Part shown: piece by piece, positions 1-7,605 of the stretch | How positions within the stretch are numbered: the stretch's first letter is position 1 | Layout: the number at the start of each line of letters is the position of its first letter | Assembly: GCA_027065935.1 (NCBI GenBank) | Contig: JAMONI010000155.1 | Span: 1 to 10,786, forward strand | DNA: 10,786 nt | Reading direction: 5' to 3' | DNA from: Flavobacteriales bacterium | Lineage (GTDB): Bacteria > Bacteroidota > Bacteroidia > Flavobacteriales > Flavobacteriaceae | Notes under the pieces: model-generated | Database searches by the model: none | Told to the model about the DNA's origin: nothing | The model's input: only the letters and a program-made list of their open reading frames with translations | Translations under genes and position numbers: made by a program

Positions 1-518
1 GTAAGCACCGTGGGTGTAATATCCGCCGGCGCATCGCATGAGGCGAATACACGCCGTTTGACTTCGGAAGGCGGAATACGTCCGATCCGGGTTCCGTAAC
101 CGCTGTCATAGGTCAAACCCAATTTATACACGCCGCGGTCTTTGCCTACAAATAAACCTTTTACTTTGACAAACACTTTTTTTCCTACGGGAAAATCCAC
201 ATAAAGGTTTCTTTGGTCGAGATTGATATAAATTCCGGCCGTGGGAGATGCCGGTGCATCTTGAATAACCAAAGCCGTATAATAATTTCCGGATTCATCC
301 GACGACACCACGTAGCCTTCGATGATCCAATCCTGTTCGATTTGAACGATATCTCCCGAAGGGGATAAAGCCAACAGGTCGGAAATGCTTGCATTGGCCG
401 TAAGTCCCGCTCCTTGGCATTGCGCTTGGGGTTCGTTCCATTCTTTTTTACATGAAGTGGTCCCGGCCAAGCCGGCTATTACCAAAAAGTACGTGAAAAA
501 TTTGAATATATTTTTCAT
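1..518 (-). CDS. DUF5689-type lipoprotein, C-terminus outside window
   Basis: This is a partial gene whose 172 readable codons start at the ATG at 518-516 and run off the left edge with no stop. The N-terminus has a short hydrophobic signal followed by TTSC-KKE, so Cys23 is the likely lipidated residue; Thr at -3 is atypical, but such lipoboxes occur in Bacteroidota. The following stretch (about residues 35-165) contains I-x-x-D-W-I-I-E-G-Y-V-V-S-S-D-E-S-G-N and G-I-Y-I-N-L, then V-G-K-K-V-F-V-K-V-K-G-L. This is the OB-fold-like pattern I associate with DUF5689, an N-terminal domain of Bacteroidota surface lipoproteins. The gene begins 24 bases after the TonB-dependent receptor stop on the same strand, so the two are probably co-transcribed and may act as receptor and accessory lipoprotein. 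The ligand is unknown and the family name rests on pattern memory, not a search. Confidence 0.75.
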   Translation of the reverse strand, partial: MKNIFKFFTYFLVIAGLAGTTSCKKEWNEPQAQCQGAGLTANASISDLLALSPSGDIVQIEQDWIIEGYVVSSDESGNYYTALVIQDAPASPTAGIYINLDQRNLYVDFPVGKKVFVKVKGLFVGKDRGVYKLGLTYDSGYGTRIGRIPPSEVKRRVFASCDAPADITPTVL

Positions 519-542
519 TTTTCTCGATTTTAAAAAATTAAA

Positions 543-3347
543 TTAGAACCTAAGACTTAACATAATGAAGTAATTTCTTCCGTAACTCATCCAGTATTTG
601 TTACCGAATACGGGTACGGGATTTATTTTTTCGTCCACATATAATTCGGGATAACTCGCCTTGCGCGATTGTTCGAATCCGCCCGTGGGCACCACTTTAT
701 CCAGCAAGTTATTAGCCAAAACAAACAATCCTATGTAGTAATCCTTCACCTTCCACGACTTGCCTCCTATGAGGTTCAAGTGCGTGTAACTTTCCAATTT
801 TTCTTGTGCTAACAGGTCCGAAAGGATTTCATTGTCCACTGCGGGAATGTCCCAATCCGGGTTGCCGAGATAGTCCGTAATGGCGCCGTAGGGTTCATTG
901 GTATCGGGGTTGAGGTAAAACCGTTCGGTTCTGAGCAGGGGACTGATGTTGATGTAGGTTTGATCGAAATAATTGAAATGCAATCCTACAAACCAAAATT
1001 TAGGACTTCTGTATTCCACGCCTATACTTGCCGCCCGTTGCGGGCCATTGGCCAATCGATATCCGTTAAGATGTGAAATACCCAAATATGTAGCGTTAAA
1101 CAAATCCGACGCCACGTACACTTCGGGGTTGTTGGCATAAACGTGTTTGCCCAACGCCAAGGCACCGTTGAGTTTCCACTCGGGTGTCAATTGAGCTTCC
1201 ATACCCCACTCCAAGCCTTCGTAATAACGGGATTCACCTACCACCATTTGGGTGAGGAAGAATGCATTGGAATTGATATCGGCGGGAATGCCCGGCACGC
1301 CGTTGAGCGAGATACCTTGTGCGAAAAATCTTTGAATTTCCGTGTAATTATTAATATTGTTGAAATAGGCCGTCAATCTCGACTTAAAGTAGGGCGACCG
1401 GTAAATGTAGGAAATATCGAATCCGCCGATGATTTCGTTGTCGATGCCGGGCGTGATGTCACCGCTCACACGGCTGTTGTAATATACGTTTCGCATATCG
1501 GGCGCCTTGGATTGATACAGAAAATTGGCATCAATCAAATGACGTCCGGTCAGCTTGAACGTGACCCCCGACTTGAATGCATATTCCCTGAAAAATTTTC
1601 CTTGATTTTTTCCGTAAGAATCGGGGAACAATGGATTTTTATACAAGCCTTCGCGTTGGTATTGCGTAAATCCTCCGGAAAATGCGGCGTGTAAATCCAA
1701 GTATTTGGTCAAATATTGCACTTGGGCAAATCCATTCATTTGTTGGCCGTGAATGAGAAAATTATAATTGAATTTATCACCTTCATAAACCTTTCGTCCG
1801 GGATTGTTTATATCGTTATCTTGCATTCCGACGGGTGCATAAGGATTTCTGTCGAAATAAAATCCGGCGCCCAGCAGGTCGTCCATTCGGGCATAACCTT
1901 CCGAAGTGAGTTTTTGATAATACACCGATGCGTTAACAATCAAACGATCGGAAAATCTTTTGTTGAGGTTTGATGTAAAGTAGAACGAGTTATCTTTAAC
2001 AATGTCGTCATACAAGTAATATCTTGCGCTTCCTCCGTCGGCAGTGTTGGTTTTGTTGGCCTGATAGAGATAGTTCCAGTCGATTTGACCGTAGGAAACA
2101 AATTCGTAGTACCGGTTTGCCGCTTCGGGGAGGTTATTTTTGGACAACCAATAGGACGGCAAGTAACGATAATAGGTCGGGTCGGGATTGTTGGCGTTGT
2201 AATATCCGATTCGGCTGTTGGCCGTTTCAATTTGACGAAAAGCCAGATTGGATTGCAAAGACGTATTGGAGTTGATGTTCCAGTTATGGGTCAGTATGGC
2301 TGTGGGGGCCATTAATTTTTTGACTCTTGCGTTGCGTTTTTTATCGTTTTGCAATCCCCAGTAGGCGTTATACCGGTTGCCTTTATATTCGTAAACTTCC
2401 ATTGTGTTGGGCGATGACTTGCCCCGTTCGTTAGGCGTGATGAAGAAACTGAAATTCAAAGCGTGTTTGTCGTTTAAGCGTTTTTCGGCGGCCAAAAACA
2501 AGCTTTGCGCATTATAATAAGTACCTTCAAAGTGTCCTTCGGAGGCATAGCGAACCGAAGCCAGGGCCGTCAAAGCCCATCCGTTTTTCATCATTCCCGT
2601 AGCATAACTACCCATGAGCCGGTGCGTATAATTACGGTTGGTTAATGCATAAGAAACTCTTTTGGTTTTTCGTATGTCCGAAGCTTTGATGTTGTAGTTT
2701 ACTCCCCCTAAGGGACCGGAGATACCGTAATCGGAAGGCATCAAGTTGGAAAACAGTTCGCGCGCCCGCATCACATCGTTCATTCCGCCCCAAGTGGACC
2801 ATTGCGGACGCCCGTCATACAGTTGGTTAAAAGGTATGCCGTTGAAATATACTTTGGAATATTTGGAATCCATTCCGCGCAGACTGAAACGGGCATTACT
2901 GAATTGAAACGAAGCCGTACGAGAAAATGCATCCTGACCGGAGTGTAAAATTCCCGATATGTTTTCGGGCCCTTCTTCTCCCGCCCCCAGTTCTTGTTCG
3001 CTGATATTGATTACACCGAGTTCAACGTTTTCCGGGAGGGCTGGCCACAACATAATTTCACCCAAATCGAGGATTTCGCCCGGCTTTACCACTACCGGCA
3101 TTACCGCCATTTCGTAGTTTTCCTTTTCGATCTGAAGGGAATATGCTCCCACCGGGGCTTTTTCCATGACAAAAATCCCGTCGGGTCCCGTTTGGACTTT
3201 AATCCCGGTGCCTTGAATAAACACAATGACCTTTTCCATGCCTTGTCCTGTACCGGGGTCGATAACTTTACCCGTAATTTTTCCCGTTTCCTGCGCCGTT
3301 AATAAGACGGGAAACAACAAGAATAAAAACTTGACAATCGATTTCAT
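543..3347 (-). CDS. TonB-dependent outer-membrane receptor with carboxypeptidase-like N-terminal domain
   Basis: This complete 934-residue protein is predicted to be an energy-coupled outer-membrane transporter. Residues 1-19 form a signal peptide ending LLTAQ. Residues about 22-100 form a carboxypeptidase-regulatory-like beta-sandwich (GKITGKVID..., ending DLGEIML), common in Bacteroidota receptors. The plug follows at about 110-225, recognisable from RFSLRGMDSKYSKVYFNG and the GPLGGVNYNI end. The rest is barrel, rich in aromatic and Asn residues in alternating strands, ending FIMLSLRF with the terminal Phe expected of outer-membrane barrels. I see no adjacent SusD-like gene, so this is not evidently a SusC/SusD glycan system. 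The downstream partner is a DUF5689-type lipoprotein 24 bases away. A TAnnTTTG promoter lies about 30 bases upstream of the start, and no Shine-Dalgarno is present. The substrate cannot be told from sequence alone. Confidence 0.93.
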   Translation of the reverse strand: MKSIVKFLFLLFPVLLTAQETGKITGKVIDPGTGQGMEKVIVFIQGTGIKVQTGPDGIFVMEKAPVGAYSLQIEKENYEMAVMPVVVKPGEILDLGEIMLWPALPENVELGVINISEQELGAGEEGPENISGILHSGQDAFSRTASFQFSNARFSLRGMDSKYSKVYFNGIPFNQLYDGRPQWSTWGGMNDVMRARELFSNLMPSDYGISGPLGGVNYNIKASDIRKTKRVSYALTNRNYTHRLMGSYATGMMKNGWALTALASVRYASEGHFEGTYYNAQSLFLAAEKRLNDKHALNFSFFITPNERGKSSPNTMEVYEYKGNRYNAYWGLQNDKKRNARVKKLMAPTAILTHNWNINSNTSLQSNLAFRQIETANSRIGYYNANNPDPTYYRYLPSYWLSKNNLPEAANRYYEFVSYGQIDWNYLYQANKTNTADGGSARYYLYDDIVKDNSFYFTSNLNKRFSDRLIVNASVYYQKLTSEGYARMDDLLGAGFYFDRNPYAPVGMQDNDINNPGRKVYEGDKFNYNFLIHGQQMNGFAQVQYLTKYLDLHAAFSGGFTQYQREGLYKNPLFPDSYGKNQGKFFREYAFKSGVTFKLTGRHLIDANFLYQSKAPDMRNVYYNSRVSGDITPGIDNEIIGGFDISYIYRSPYFKSRLTAYFNNINNYTEIQRFFAQGISLNGVPGIPADINSNAFFLTQMVVGESRYYEGLEWGMEAQLTPEWKLNGALALGKHVYANNPEVYVASDLFNATYLGISHLNGYRLANGPQRAASIGVEYRSPKFWFVGLHFNYFDQTYINISPLLRTERFYLNPDTNEPYGAITDYLGNPDWDIPAVDNEILSDLLAQEKLESYTHLNLIGGKSWKVKDYYIGLFVLANNLLDKVVPTGGFEQSRKASYPELYVDEKINPVPVFGNKYWMSYGRNYFIMLSLRF

Positions 3348-3376
3348 AACGGTTCGGTAAATTTTTTGTTTACAGG

Positions 3377-3384
3377 CAAATTTA
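3377..3384 (-). promoter_or_regulatory. Bacteroidota -7 promoter element for the receptor operon
   Basis: On the minus strand the sequence reads TAAATTTG, an exact match to the Bacteroidota sigma-factor -7 consensus TAnnTTTG. It sits 29 bases upstream of the receptor ATG, giving a predicted leader of roughly 25 bases. I find no clear TTG at the -33 position, so the promoter may be weak or activator-dependent. Confidence 0.5.
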
Positions 3385-3439
3385 GGTTTTTATTTGCTAT
3401 GAATAAAGAATACGGTCAGGATTTCGGCATAAGGCAAAA

Positions 3440-3463
3440 TAAAAAAACCGCCGAAGGGCGGTT
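3440..3463 (-). terminator. Rho-independent terminator of tmRNA
   Basis: The minus strand carries a seven-pair GC-rich stem (AACCGCC / GGCGGTT, plus-strand 3446-3463) with a four-base CTTC loop, followed by a run of seven T. It begins 8 bases beyond the predicted mature 3' end of the tmRNA, the right place and orientation to end ssrA transcription. It also insulates the downstream receptor operon from ssrA read-through. Confidence 0.88.
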
Positions 3464-3470
3464 GGGATAG

Positions 3471-3868
3471 TGGAGTCGGAGGGACTCGAACCCTCGTCCG
3501 GTCAAGTTCCCGACAAGCTTTCTACATGCTTAGTCCGTGCTTCGTTCTCGACCGCAAGCCATCCACGGACAGACTACTTGCGGCCCAGTCGCTATGAATT
3601 TCGGATTGACTTAGCGACATCGTCAATCCTAGGTTTACTTTTACGGAGTCCCTGAACCGGACGCCGTAAACCGAGGCTTCCGAGGGACTGCCCGCCTTCC
3701 GGCCTTGCCGGAACGTGGCCTAAAATTCCTACTGTTCTTCGGAATTAGGCAGCGAGCGCATAGTTAGCGTTGCCGTTTATTTTTGGCTTGGGGCTTGATT
3801 TACGAGGGAACCCCAACCTCGGCATGCTTACTTGTCAAAGATCCTTGCCGTCGAAACCGGTCGACCCC
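3471..3868 (-). ncRNA. ssrA: tmRNA (ssrA)
   Basis: This is transfer-messenger RNA, which with SmpB rescues ribosomes stalled on broken mRNAs and tags the unfinished protein for proteolysis. The 5' end GGGGTCG (3868-3862) pairs with the 3' CGACTCC (3478-3472) to form a seven-pair acceptor stem with one G-U pair. The 5' half has the tmRNA-specific GGTTTCGACGG segment, and the 3' end has a tRNA-like T-loop GGGTTCGAGTCCC. The tag frame lies at 3774-3745. The total of about 398 bases fits Bacteroidota tmRNAs. The template after the discriminator A reads CTA, so the terminal CCA must be added or repaired enzymatically. An intrinsic terminator follows directly. Upstream, a near-match promoter (TAATTTTTG, one base longer than the TAnnTTTG consensus) ends about 22 bases before the 5' end, which would leave a short leader for RNase P. 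Confidence 0.95.
3745..3774 (-). other. tmRNA tag-peptide reading frame
   Basis: Within the tmRNA, the frame from a GGC resume codon reads GNANYALAA followed by TAA. The YALAA end matches the tag ends I know from Bacteroidota tmRNAs (for example GENNYALAA-like tags) and is the degradation signal read by ClpXP-type proteases. The resume codon is assigned by similarity to those tags; the upstream bases read in-frame CCA AAA ATA AAC without a stop, so the exact first residue is inferred. Confidence 0.85.
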
Positions 3869-3973
3869 GTATCGGCATTAAATAACACATCAAAAATTAT
3901 GCCTAAAAATGAGCCGTTACGTTAATGCATTCTTGTCAGGATATCGTTAGCTTAACGTGATAAGTAACAACTT

Positions 3974-3986
3974 CGAGACAGTCTCG
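3974..3986. repeat. Short inverted repeat, CGAGAC-A-GTCTCG
   Basis: A perfect six-base inverted repeat with a single central base lies in the gene-free stretch between tRNA-Leu and ssrA. The one-base centre makes it a poor RNA hairpin, and a double-stranded DNA binding site is equally possible. It is not followed by a T-run, so it does not look like an intrinsic terminator. Function unknown. Confidence 0.4.
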
Positions 3987-4013
3987 TGCATGAGCTTACA
4001 TCTCGTCCTTCAT

Positions 4014-4033
4014 ATCCCGATATCTATCGGGAT
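4014..4033. repeat. Perfect 20-base inverted repeat between tRNA-Leu and ssrA
   Basis: ATCCCGATA and TATCGGGAT form a perfect nine-base inverted repeat around a two-base centre. It lies 57 bases downstream of tRNA-Leu and about 146 bases upstream of ssrA, and no T-run follows on either strand. My recollection is that CCCGATA...TATCGGG palindromes recur between genes in Bacteroidota genomes, so this may be one copy of a dispersed element or a regulator site. The window shows only one copy, so its repetitive nature is not demonstrated here. The remainder of 3869-4089 holds no gene I can support. Confidence 0.55.
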
Positions 4034-4089
4034 GAACCCGAACGGATTTAATTCTTTACCTCCTATGGTCAATAAACGAATACGGTGTG

Positions 4090-4175
4090 TACTCGGGGCG
4101 GGACTTGAACCCGCACGGACATTACTGTCCACTGGATTTTAAGTCCAGCGCGTCTACCGATTCCGCCACCCGAGC
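4090..4175 (-). tRNA. tRNA-Leu(UAA)
   Basis: The minus strand folds as an 86-base class II tRNA. The acceptor stem is GCTCGGG / CCCGAGT (first pair G-U) with discriminator A. The D-arm contains GGTAGACGC. The anticodon stem CTGGA / TCCAG encloses the loop CTTAAAA with anticodon TAA. A long variable arm (GGAC / GTCC) and T-arm GCGGG-TTCAAGT-CCCGC follow. The long variable arm plus the anticodon identify leucine, reading UUA/UUG codons. CCA is not encoded. It lies 17 bases downstream of tRNA-Gly and is probably processed from the same transcript. Confidence 0.95.
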
Positions 4176-4192
4176 CCATAAATAAAAAAAAG

Positions 4193-4265
<73 letters not shown>

Positions 4266-4277
4266 CTTTAGCGGTGG

Positions 4278-4309
4278 CAAATATACAAACTTTTTGTCAT
4301 TTCAGTCAA
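4278..4309 (-). promoter_or_regulatory. Promoter of the tRNA-Gly/tRNA-Leu unit
   Basis: On the minus strand there is a TTG (-33 element, plus 4307-4309), a 21-base spacer and TATATTTG (-7 element, plus 4278-4285), fitting the Bacteroidota consensus TTG-N19-21-TAnnTTTG. Transcription would begin about 8-10 bases before tRNA-Gly. The -33 element lies inside the last codons of the Ig-like lipoprotein gene. I see no terminator between that gene and the tRNAs. Confidence 0.75.
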
Positions 4310-5885
4310 GTTTTAGCGGAATTTTTTCTTCCAAATCCCAATAGGGGCGTATTTCAATTATTGCGGGATGGATATAAACCGGTTCGGGTTGTTTTCCAAG
4401 CAAGAGGTTGCCGGTATCCCACTTTCCGTTTTTGTTTTCATCCACAATAATTCTCAACCGGTATTTTCCGGGAGGCAAATAGGGAAACTCAAACGTATGT
4501 TCCGTAGTATGGAGCATCCGCTCCGTTCGTTTTTTTTCTTGATTATAAAGTTCAACGATGATCGGTCGGTTTGAGGTGTGTTTTTCTAAAACGATTTTCA
4601 GGTTGCCCGTTTTCCGGCTTGATTCGAAGGAAAACTTATGTTTTATCGTATCTTTATTGATATGTCCCAAAAAATCTTTTAGGGCGCCGGGATATATTTG
4701 TAAGTTGTATTCAGGCGTTTGATCCTTATAGGGAATAGTCAGAAGCAGGCTTCCGTCGGGTGAAATTTTTGTTTTAAACGGCGCGGAAGGTTTTATGATG
4801 ATTTTATCTTGATCAATGGCGGCTAACGGTACGGTGGGGTATAATTTGAGCGTGTCGATCGGAAAAAGTTTGTTTTTGTTGAACTTAAACAAAAGCGTAT
4901 CCTTTTTACTTTTCGAGGCTACACGTGTGCCGGTAAAGAGTGTGTCGTGATGTAGGGTAACGGTAAAGCAAAGCGTATCGTTTTTCCTAATGTTCCGTAT
5001 CCACAGGGACAAATGTTTGTTTATCGTATAATATTTTATGATTTTGTTTTTTACTTCGACTTTTAAGCTGTCTGTGGGGGCGGAAAGTTTGACGGTCCAT
5101 TTATGTTGGGTTTGTTGGGAGATGTCCTCGATTTTGACGGGAATTTTTTCTTTAAACATGACCAAATGGACTTCTTTGGTTTGGGGAATTCGAATAGTTT
5201 GGGTAAGAAAGGCGATATGTTCTTCGCCTTTTTGGTAATTGAGGGATTTGTTTTTGTCGGAAAAAGCGAAAATTTTATAGTTTCCGGGCGCTAAATTTTC
5301 AAAAACGAAATTTCCATTATTATCGGCTCGGGCCAGGTAATAAGGTTTGGCATTGAGCAATAACGAATCGGAAAATGTGCGGGCGGGATAAAGCGCCACG
5401 ATAATATCTTCGGGCTGTTTGAAGTCATAGGCAGGTTTTAGCGTTCCTTTCAGGCTTAAGGAATCCAATTGATTTCCTGTGGAAAAAACATATTTGTAAT
5501 CTTTCATCGGATTACCTTCCCTAAAGTCTTTAACGGCGTCGTTGAAATAGATGGTATAGGTGGTGTTGGGACGGAGATTTTCTTTGAATTTTATTTGAAT
5601 TTTTTTGTCGGGGTAGCCTGAGGGTTTGATTTCGGGCGGTTTGTTGAGCGGAGGGGAAATGATTATTTTTTGCAAGGGATTGTCAAGGGTGATGAATTCA
5701 TTAAACTTTATTTGAATTTTTTCGGACCGGAAGTTGACGGTTTTATTTTGCGGTATTTCGGAAATTACTTCGGGTGGTGTGGTATCTTTGGGGCCTCCGG
5801 AGGGGTGGCCTTGCCGTGCGCATCTAACAAGGTAAGCGCTCAAAAATGTTAGGAATATAACGAAAATCAGCCTTCGTGTAATCAT
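4302..5885 (-). CDS. Bacterial Ig-like (Big_5-type) domain lipoprotein
   Basis: This is a complete 527-residue envelope protein, last gene of the six-gene operon. A hydrophobic N-terminus ends LVRC (Cys22), followed by ARQGHPSGGPKDTTPPEV. The Cys-x(n)-P-x-G-G-P-K-D-T-x-P-P start is typical of Bacteroidota lipoproteins with an Ig-like domain. Residues about 35-135 fit that domain: P-x-n-x-x-V-N-F, I-Q-I-K-F-N-E-F-I, I-I-S-P-P, LRPNTTYTIYF. Residues about 185-215 (NNGNFVFENLAPGNYKIFAF) and 470-500 (PPGKYRLRIIVDENKNGKWD) look like further small beta-sandwich modules; DENKNGKWD resembles a calcium-binding loop. Arg at -1 of the proposed lipidated Cys is unusual, so lipidation is likely but not certain. 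The start ATG shares one base with the upstream stop (TAATG), implying translational coupling. Its role is unknown; binding or structural work in the envelope is plausible. Confidence 0.82.
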   Translation of the reverse strand: MITRRLIFVIFLTFLSAYLVRCARQGHPSGGPKDTTPPEVISEIPQNKTVNFRSEKIQIKFNEFITLDNPLQKIIISPPLNKPPEIKPSGYPDKKIQIKFKENLRPNTTYTIYFNDAVKDFREGNPMKDYKYVFSTGNQLDSLSLKGTLKPAYDFKQPEDIIVALYPARTFSDSLLLNAKPYYLARADNNGNFVFENLAPGNYKIFAFSDKNKSLNYQKGEEHIAFLTQTIRIPQTKEVHLVMFKEKIPVKIEDISQQTQHKWTVKLSAPTDSLKVEVKNKIIKYYTINKHLSLWIRNIRKNDTLCFTVTLHHDTLFTGTRVASKSKKDTLLFKFNKNKLFPIDTLKLYPTVPLAAIDQDKIIIKPSAPFKTKISPDGSLLLTIPYKDQTPEYNLQIYPGALKDFLGHINKDTIKHKFSFESSRKTGNLKIVLEKHTSNRPIIVELYNQEKKRTERMLHTTEHTFEFPYLPPGKYRLRIIVDENKNGKWDTGNLLLGKQPEPVYIHPAIIEIRPYWDLEEKIPLKLD

Positions 5886-6751
5886 TATTTTATATTTCGC
5901 CAGTTTTTGAAATACTGTTTGGCTTCGTTATTTAAAAATACCGTTTGCCGGTAAATTTTATTGTATCGGATTTCGTCTTTTTCGGTCAGCAAATTTAATT
6001 TTTCTTTAGTTTGTAAGTGTAATGCCAAATAAAACAGATTATCCGGATGCCAAAGGATTAATTTTTTTGATAGCCGGTAGGCTTTGAAATAATCGGAATA
6101 CAAATCTTTATAGATGCGCATCAGTGTGTAGGTGGCTTCGGTGGCTAAAACCGTGTTGGTATTTTCGGATAGTTCTTGCAAATAGTTTATGCCTTTTTGC
6201 ATATCTCCTTCGGGAATGCTAATGAAATAGGGGTACAAATACCAATATTTTTCTTTTCCGTATCCGGTTGAAAAAAGATAAATTGCCGCCGTTAATTTGT
6301 AATACGGAGAATACTCGGCCGAATCCAAAGATTTTTGAATTTTTCGGGCCATTTTTCTTGCCGACAGCATCCCATCGATAAATCTACCTTCCTTAAAAGC
6401 CAAGCGATAATCAAATCCATTAATCATAAGCGCTATAAAACCATAGTTGTTATTGGCGGTTTTGTAGAAATCGTTCGATTTATTCAAATAATATCTTAAT
6501 GAATCTCTGTAGGACGGATTATCATTTGAAATTACATAAGCCCACCAATAATAATTTACTTTTAAAAAAAGGTATTCTTCTCGTGATATGGTATCTTCGG
6601 ATAAGTCAATGTTTTTTCTTGCTTTTACAAAATCAAAATTATGTATATCGCTCAACACCTTGAACGGGAAATTATTTTCTATTAATAAATCTTTTTGTGC
6701 ATAAGTAAAAAGAGGAATAAGAATAAAAGCAAATACTTGATGAAGTTTCAT
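5885..6751 (-). CDS. Exported helical-repeat (TPR-like) protein of unknown function
   Basis: This is a complete 288-residue protein with a clear signal peptide, residues 1-19 ending FTYAQ. The mature part is all-helical in appearance and rich in Tyr, Phe, Asn and Lys. Segments such as G-I-N-Y-L-Q-E-L, then A-T-E-A-T-Y-T-L-M-R-I-Y-K-D-L, then A-Y-R-L-S-K-K-L-I-L-W-H-P-D-N-L-F-Y resemble tetratricopeptide helices, ending with the characteristic H-P-D-N. No catalytic motif is visible, and I do not recognise a named family. It starts inside the stop of the upstream TPR-PGLG gene (ATGA, four-base overlap) and its stop shares a base with the next start, so it belongs to the operon. It probably acts as a periplasmic or surface scaffold; this is inference. 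Confidence 0.8.
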   Translation of the reverse strand: MKLHQVFAFILIPLFTYAQKDLLIENNFPFKVLSDIHNFDFVKARKNIDLSEDTISREEYLFLKVNYYWWAYVISNDNPSYRDSLRYYLNKSNDFYKTANNNYGFIALMINGFDYRLAFKEGRFIDGMLSARKMARKIQKSLDSAEYSPYYKLTAAIYLFSTGYGKEKYWYLYPYFISIPEGDMQKGINYLQELSENTNTVLATEATYTLMRIYKDLYSDYFKAYRLSKKLILWHPDNLFYLALHLQTKEKLNLLTEKDEIRYNKIYRQTVFLNNEAKQYFKNWRNIK

Positions 6752-7605
6752 AATTTGTTTGTGATAAATTGATGAATTTCCCTATAAACTTTGGCTCTTT
6801 TTTGGCGTAGTTTTTTTCTTGCGATCTTCTCGGCCCGTTCAAATCCGCCTTGATAATAACGTTGTATCCAAGGATAAAAAACAATAAAGCTTTCAAAAAA
6901 AGAAAACTTAATGGCATCGCGAGCAAACAAATAAAATAATGAAATATTTAAAGCAAAAGAGTTAAGTCCGTTTTTAACATCTCCGGCATACATCTGACCC
7001 AAACCGGGCATAATAATACTGAGCCATTTTGCAGTTTTGGGATTGGGGCGCAAGATGTTTTTTCGTTGAAATAAACTATCTATCCGGGCTACGGATGCAC
7101 TGTCTTTGTTGCTTAATGCTTTAATAAAATTTTGCTTGGCCAAATCGAACTTTTCTTCACCGAAATATATGGTCCCTTTCAAAAAAAAATACTTTTTTTG
7201 CTGATCTTCGGTAAGCGGTCCGTGATAATTAAGCATTTCCAAAAGAGCCAGCTTGAATTTTTGTTGTAAAATAAGAGCGGCCGTTTTTCTGAGGAACCAT
7301 TCTGCACGGACAGTATCATTTTGTTCCAATTTTTGAGCATTATCAAAATGTTGATAAGCGCGCTTGAAATCTCTCTTACCGAAATAAGCTTTGCCGAGCT
7401 TTCCGTTAATCCTTCCCAAACTAGATTTGTCGGAAAAAAAATATACCCGTGAATAAAATTTGGCGGCGGCATAAAAGTTCCCGTCTTCCATAAATTTGTC
7501 TGCTATAGCTTCGGTTTGTGCCAAAGTTTGTCCTTGTAGTCTCAAGCCCAAACATAGACTAAATACTAAACCTAATAACAGACTTGACCTCGCTTTCAAT
7601 CTCAT
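6748..7605 (-). CDS. TPR protein with C-terminal PGLGQ membrane domain (second copy)
   Basis: I chose the ATG at 7605 (285 residues) over an in-frame ATG at 7677. The later one begins a good signal sequence (MRLKARSSLLLGLVFSLCLGLRLQGQ), while the earlier one adds 24 polar residues before it. Residues about 30-165 form tetratricopeptide-like helix pairs (D-G-N-F-Y-A-A-A-K-F-Y, F-K-R-A-Y-Q-H-F, F-D-L-A-K-Q-N-F-I-K-A-L). The C-terminal part holds K-T-A-K-W-L-S-I-I-M-P-G-L-G-Q-M-Y-A-G-D (PGLGQ at 200-204), hydrophobic stretches at about 212-250 and a strongly basic tail (ERAEKIARKKLRQKRAK). PGLGQ-x-Y-x-G is the motif of small TM2/DUF5683-like membrane domains. The gene overlaps the end of its paralogue by 47 bases and the next gene by 4. 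It is a diverged relative of the upstream gene, sharing architecture rather than close sequence. Function unknown. Confidence 0.83.
   Translation of the reverse strand: MRLKARSSLLLGLVFSLCLGLRLQGQTLAQTEAIADKFMEDGNFYAAAKFYSRVYFFSDKSSLGRINGKLGKAYFGKRDFKRAYQHFDNAQKLEQNDTVRAEWFLRKTAALILQQKFKLALLEMLNYHGPLTEDQQKKYFFLKGTIYFGEEKFDLAKQNFIKALSNKDSASVARIDSLFQRKNILRPNPKTAKWLSIIMPGLGQMYAGDVKNGLNSFALNISLFYLFARDAIKFSFFESFIVFYPWIQRYYQGGFERAEKIARKKLRQKRAKVYREIHQFITNKL

Noticed and set aside
1143..1694. Open frame of 183 codons on the plus strand inside the receptor gene
   Set aside because: It is antisense to a convincing 934-residue receptor, has no signal, domain or promoter, and its composition is that of a reverse-complement shadow.
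3470..3655. Small plus-strand open frame beginning MESEGLEPSS
   Set aside because: It lies entirely within the tmRNA gene on the opposite strand; translations like this are a known artefact of antisense tRNA-like T-arms.
3957..4142. Small plus-strand open frame ending in the tRNA-Leu gene
   Set aside because: It runs antisense into tRNA-Leu (the [13 protein letters not shown] end is the reversed T-arm) and has no other coding support.
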